Origin: Candidatus Thalassarchaeaceae archaeon
Lineage (GTDB): Archaea > Thermoplasmatota > Poseidoniia > Poseidoniales > Thalassarchaeaceae
Length of the DNA: 7,935 bases
Assembly (NCBI GenBank): GCA_029250425.1
Contig: JAQXFF010000229.1
Span: 1-7,935 of the forward strand
Reading direction: 5' to 3'
Below, piece by piece: positions 5,379-7,935 of this stretch; the first letter of the stretch is position 1; every line of letters starts with the position of its first letter. The translations under genes and the position numbers were made by a program. The notes under the pieces were generated by a model that ran no database searches, had not been told where the DNA came from, and worked only from the letters and a program-made list of their open reading frames with translations.

Positions 5379-6448
5379 TGGTTTTCAAGTTTCTTCAAAG
5401 TAAGTTGAATTGGAGAGGGGGAGAATTGTCAGGAAATTCATATGAGAATTTCGCTGAATGGTTGGTCCTCGGACTGGTCGTTCTAGCCACTCTTTCAATC
5501 GGGATCGAGCCTGAGGTCGTGGCAGAGGAAGAACTCGAAGTCACACACTTATCAGGCTCAGTCACACTATCGACCCGAGCGTCGATGAATGCATTGGGAT
5601 TGAATGATTACGATCGAGGAGCAATGGCAACGGTCGATATGCAGGTCGGAAGTGTCGTGAGCGAAGATTGTGCGAACTGTACCGGAATCATGATTCAAGG
5701 CCAAGTCAATGTAACCGGGCTGGAAGGTGGACAGGGTGGCATGGGAAGAGTCGAGGCGCAATTGAACGTCTTACATCTGCGCGAGTCCGCTGGAGAGGGG
5801 TTGATTCAGCGGGAATGGTTGACCATTGATTGGGATGCAGGAAGCCTTTCGACACAATGGGACATCATGATCTTTCACGAACCACCAATGTGGCAACCTG
5901 AAGGGCGATTCAATGCCGCGTTTTCCGAAAACGAAAGTCGAACTGGGCCTTGGATTCTGATCGAGGCATTACTGGATTATTCACGTCAGGTGCAAGGTTG
6001 CCTGCCTGATACGTTCACCTGTGATTCTTTCTCGCAGCCCGACATCAACCTCTCATCGACTCTTCAACCATTGAATCCACCTGTGGAAATCCCACATCCC
6101 ACTCCGTGGAGCAAACTTGAGAATGTATCCCGTACTGAAGAGTCTCCAGCAAAGACCGAACAAATTCGAGAGATGCTTGAACTTGGTGATGAAGAATCCA
6201 ATCTGCAGCCATGGTGTTTGCATCATACCCAATCTGTTTCTTCAGCACAAGCGTGGTCGGTTAATGGAGCAGGTTCAAATTCCGTTGCACCCATGAGTAT
6301 CTATCTGGAAGCGCTGGCTTTGCCGAGCACATCTTTCACACCAGTATCTGGTACATGGACCGAAATTGATGTGTCAGACAGAGGGTGTGCATCTCTGGTT
6401 GATGAGGCCGGAGTTTTGCGACTTGCAATATCAGTCTCTGAAAACTAA
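5378..6448 (+). CDS. membrane-anchored extracytoplasmic protein of unknown function
   Basis: I do not recognise this 356-residue protein. A basic N-terminus (KFLQSKLNWR) is followed by one hydrophobic segment at about 27-43 (EWLVLGLVVLATLSIGI) and then an acidic EPEVVAEEELE, so it is probably a signal-anchor protein with about 310 residues outside the cell. The ectodomain looks beta-rich (THLSGSVTLSTRAS, 56-69; TGIMIQGQVNVTGL, 102-115) with a Pro-rich middle (231-244). Six cysteines (98, 101, 208, 215, 280, 337) fall into two close pairs plus two singles, which could form three disulfides. Sequons such as NCT, NVT, NES, NLS and NVS are frequent, consistent with surface glycosylation. Its ATG shares one base with the stop of the Tudor/EF-hand gene and has no evident ribosome binding site, so it is probably translated by reinitiation and belongs functionally with that gene. 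Confidence 0.85.
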   Translation: MVFKFLQSKLNWRGGELSGNSYENFAEWLVLGLVVLATLSIGIEPEVVAEEELEVTHLSGSVTLSTRASMNALGLNDYDRGAMATVDMQVGSVVSEDCANCTGIMIQGQVNVTGLEGGQGGMGRVEAQLNVLHLRESAGEGLIQREWLTIDWDAGSLSTQWDIMIFHEPPMWQPEGRFNAAFSENESRTGPWILIEALLDYSRQVQGCLPDTFTCDSFSQPDINLSSTLQPLNPPVEIPHPTPWSKLENVSRTEESPAKTEQIREMLELGDEESNLQPWCLHHTQSVSSAQAWSVNGAGSNSVAPMSIYLEALALPSTSFTPVSGTWTEIDVSDRGCASLVDEAGVLRLAISVSEN

Positions 6449-6451
6449 TCA

Positions 6452-6470
6452 ATTCTATCATTGATAGAAT
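6452..6470. repeat. 19-bp palindrome in the gap before the secreted-protein gene
   Basis: ATTCTATCA (6452-6460) and TGATAGAAT (6462-6470) are perfect arms around a single central base. It starts 4 nt after the stop of the upstream gene and ends 15 nt before the CAAATA box of the next gene. It may act as an operator for that promoter, or as an 8-bp RNA hairpin at the end of the upstream transcript. No T-run follows. Confidence 0.6.
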
Positions 6471-6484
6471 GTGTAGAAAACAAT

Positions 6485-6490
6485 CAAATA
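6485..6490 (+). promoter_or_regulatory. probable TATA box of a leaderless promoter
   Basis: CAAATA begins 28 nt upstream of ATG 6513, nearly identical in sequence and spacing to the element before ATG 4212. It implies a separate transcript for the secreted-protein gene starting at or very near its ATG. Confidence 0.5.
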
Positions 6491-6512
6491 CGGCTGAAAT
6501 CTCTTGCAGGAC

Positions 6513-7935
6513 ATGAAGCGAACTGCTATTCTGATTATGGCCCTGCTAGCCTGCATGTCATTGCAACCAATGATTTCTGGATATCCTGGCATCCCAGCAC
6601 CCAATGATAACTATGGAAACGATGACACTTTGAGCATTGATGGTTCTGTAATCACCAAACTGGTGAGTGTGGGTGGGAATGTCGAAGTTCAAGCCCTGAC
6701 ACGTGGTCATACAAGCGAGACGATTGTCACCGCCGACATATTGCGAATGGATATTGAACCCATGGATTTGCTCGGTGAATTTGGAAATCCATCCTCCACT
6801 GTGGGCGATTTGGTTGGAACTGTGGTTCTAACAAAGACTGGGATGCATGAGGAAGAGGCAAATACGGCCATCTGGGATGGAATTTTCACCTTACCTGTCG
6901 CTGAAGTCGGTGGTGTATATATCGCTGAATTTACAGCAGAGCATGGGATGATGCAGGCCACCGATACCCCCACACAATTACAAGAAATCTTCCGATATGA
7001 AATCGAAACCGTCTTGCAAGCCATCGATGATGCTTGGGATACTGCAAACCCAACCGCCGAAATCCAAGGTGAATTTGATGTCCTAGAAATGCAGATTCTT
7101 TCCAATGGTGGATTTTCAGCATTCGTGGATGCTGCGACCGATGGTAGTGGACCCGGTAGTTGGCAAGCCATGCTTGATGCAGCTGACCAATACAATTTGT
7201 CTGATGGCGCGACATTCCTTGAATACCTGATGGAATTCCTCGATTCTGATGATGTCGATGCTGCTCTTGCAATGATGTCTGGGTTGATGTCATATCTGAA
7301 TGAATTCCCACTGCCTCGAACGATGAATGATTTCGACGAGATGGCGGACTACATGATGACCTTTGATCCGATTGAGAACTTCACTCGATTTCAAGGAACA
7401 GATCAATTTGAAAATGCATACAACGCCATGCTCGGCAGTGATGAGTGGAGTGCTCTGAAAGATGCTTTGGATGATCTAGCAAACGGTACCAAGCAATTTG
7501 AAGCGGCACAGACGCTGATGAAGAATATCGCTCTCCTCTCTGTCTCAATTCACCCTGAAGCAATCATTGCAGGGATGGAAGCATACCTTGAACCATTGAT
7601 GAATGAAGATGTTGACAACATGACACCAATGCAAAAACTCGTTGTAGGATTTGTGATTCAGGACATGGAGGCTGTTGACACAGATGGTGATGATATGCCC
7701 GATGAATTTGTTTGGGAATATGAGCAACTCATGGAAACACCTGAGGGGCAGGCATGGACTGCCAACATGGAATCCAGTGATTCGTGGGTTAACGATGCAT
7801 TCGATGATTTCAATTCTCTACCTGAGGATTGCTTCGACCACCTCATGAGTTCGTTTGAGGATTCTGCGTGGGAGTCAGCAGGACAAGTACTCGGTGACTT
7901 CGGGTCATGGATGGCCAACGCCTCTGGGGGAGAGC
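6513..7935 (+). CDS. secreted or lipid-anchored acidic protein with calcium-loop motif (3' end cut by window edge)
   Basis: Function unknown; 474 codons are open to the right edge and the C-terminus is missing. The start MKRTAILIMALLACMSLQPM is a typical signal peptide: a short basic end and a hydrophobic core. LLAC (11-14) resembles a lipobox, so Cys14 may be lipid-modified; otherwise cleavage is likely after about residue 22-23. Residues 40-145 look like a beta-sandwich (repeated strands; GGVYIAEFTAEH at 133-144). Residues 155-385 are mainly helical, very acidic and rich in methionine, with repeated patches such as MEFLDSDDVDAALAMMSG and MADYMMTFDP. DTDGDDMPDEF (389-399) matches the Asp-rich calcium loop of thrombospondin type 3 or dockerin-like repeats common in archaeal surface proteins. 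Only two cysteines are present (14 and 440). It probably has its own promoter but lies in the same direction as the Tudor/EF-hand pair. Confidence 0.88.
   Translation, partial: MKRTAILIMALLACMSLQPMISGYPGIPAPNDNYGNDDTLSIDGSVITKLVSVGGNVEVQALTRGHTSETIVTADILRMDIEPMDLLGEFGNPSSTVGDLVGTVVLTKTGMHEEEANTAIWDGIFTLPVAEVGGVYIAEFTAEHGMMQATDTPTQLQEIFRYEIETVLQAIDDAWDTANPTAEIQGEFDVLEMQILSNGGFSAFVDAATDGSGPGSWQAMLDAADQYNLSDGATFLEYLMEFLDSDDVDAALAMMSGLMSYLNEFPLPRTMNDFDEMADYMMTFDPIENFTRFQGTDQFENAYNAMLGSDEWSALKDALDDLANGTKQFEAAQTLMKNIALLSVSIHPEAIIAGMEAYLEPLMNEDVDNMTPMQKLVVGFVIQDMEAVDTDGDDMPDEFVWEYEQLMETPEGQAWTANMESSDSWVNDAFDDFNSLPEDCFDHLMSSFEDSAWESAGQVLGDFGSWMANASGGE

Noticed and set aside
3493..5520. Similar membrane-exit sequences SVEPEV in CcmE and GIEPEV in the 5378 protein
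   Set aside because: The shared hexapeptide is too short to argue homology; the rest of the proteins do not resemble each other.
6707..7311. Minus-strand open frames of 162 and 126 codons
   Set aside because: They oppose the continuous plus-strand secreted-protein frame, which has a signal peptide, a promoter-like box and consistent acidic composition.

Overview
The window most likely comes from a Euryarchaeote of the Marine Group II / Poseidoniales type. The strongest evidence for Archaea is an unannotated signal recognition particle (SRP) RNA gene at about 3850-4157. It has an Alu-like 5' domain (helices 3 and 4), a long helix 5, a GGAG sequence placed where helix 6 should be, and a helix 8 with a GGAA tetraloop. 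Two genes have the same CAAATA box 27-28 nt upstream of their ATG, as expected for archaeal TATA boxes feeding leaderless mRNAs. The variant heme chaperone CcmE with C-x-x-x-Y and the large acidic secreted proteins also fit. The group-level placement rests on remembered similarity of the W-x-G-x-x-W and 'GGDVVHNTVINND'-like N-terminal segment in the 4212-5378 protein, so it is inference. There is no sign of a phage, transposon, CRISPR array or tRNA.

Left block, minus strand (1-2266). A type IA DNA topoisomerase of bacterial TopA type runs off the left edge (its C-terminus is missing). It is preceded by a putative 134-residue unknown protein. The 97-nt gap between them holds a perfect 8-bp hairpin touching the upstream stop codon. 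The end of the unknown gene contains an 18-bp perfect palindrome inside 20 bp of strictly alternating pyrimidine-purine.

Middle block, plus strand (2332-4157). Class 2 (quinone-linked) dihydroorotate dehydrogenase pyrD is followed after 4 nt by ccmE. The ccmE start is a TTG preceded by a near-perfect Shine-Dalgarno sequence that overlaps the pyrD stop. The SRP RNA gene then fills most of the 397-nt gap before the next gene.

Right block, plus strand (4166-7935). A hairpin and a TATA-like box precede a modular protein with two Tudor/SH3-like barrels, one recognisable plus one degenerate EF-hand, and an unassigned C-terminal domain. It is coupled by a TAATG stop/start overlap to a membrane-anchored protein with six cysteines. 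After a palindrome and a second CAAATA box comes a secreted or lipid-anchored acidic protein with a calcium-loop-like motif, cut by the right edge. The most novel part is this last block: a eukaryote-like Tudor plus EF-hand protein translationally coupled to an exported protein of unknown function.
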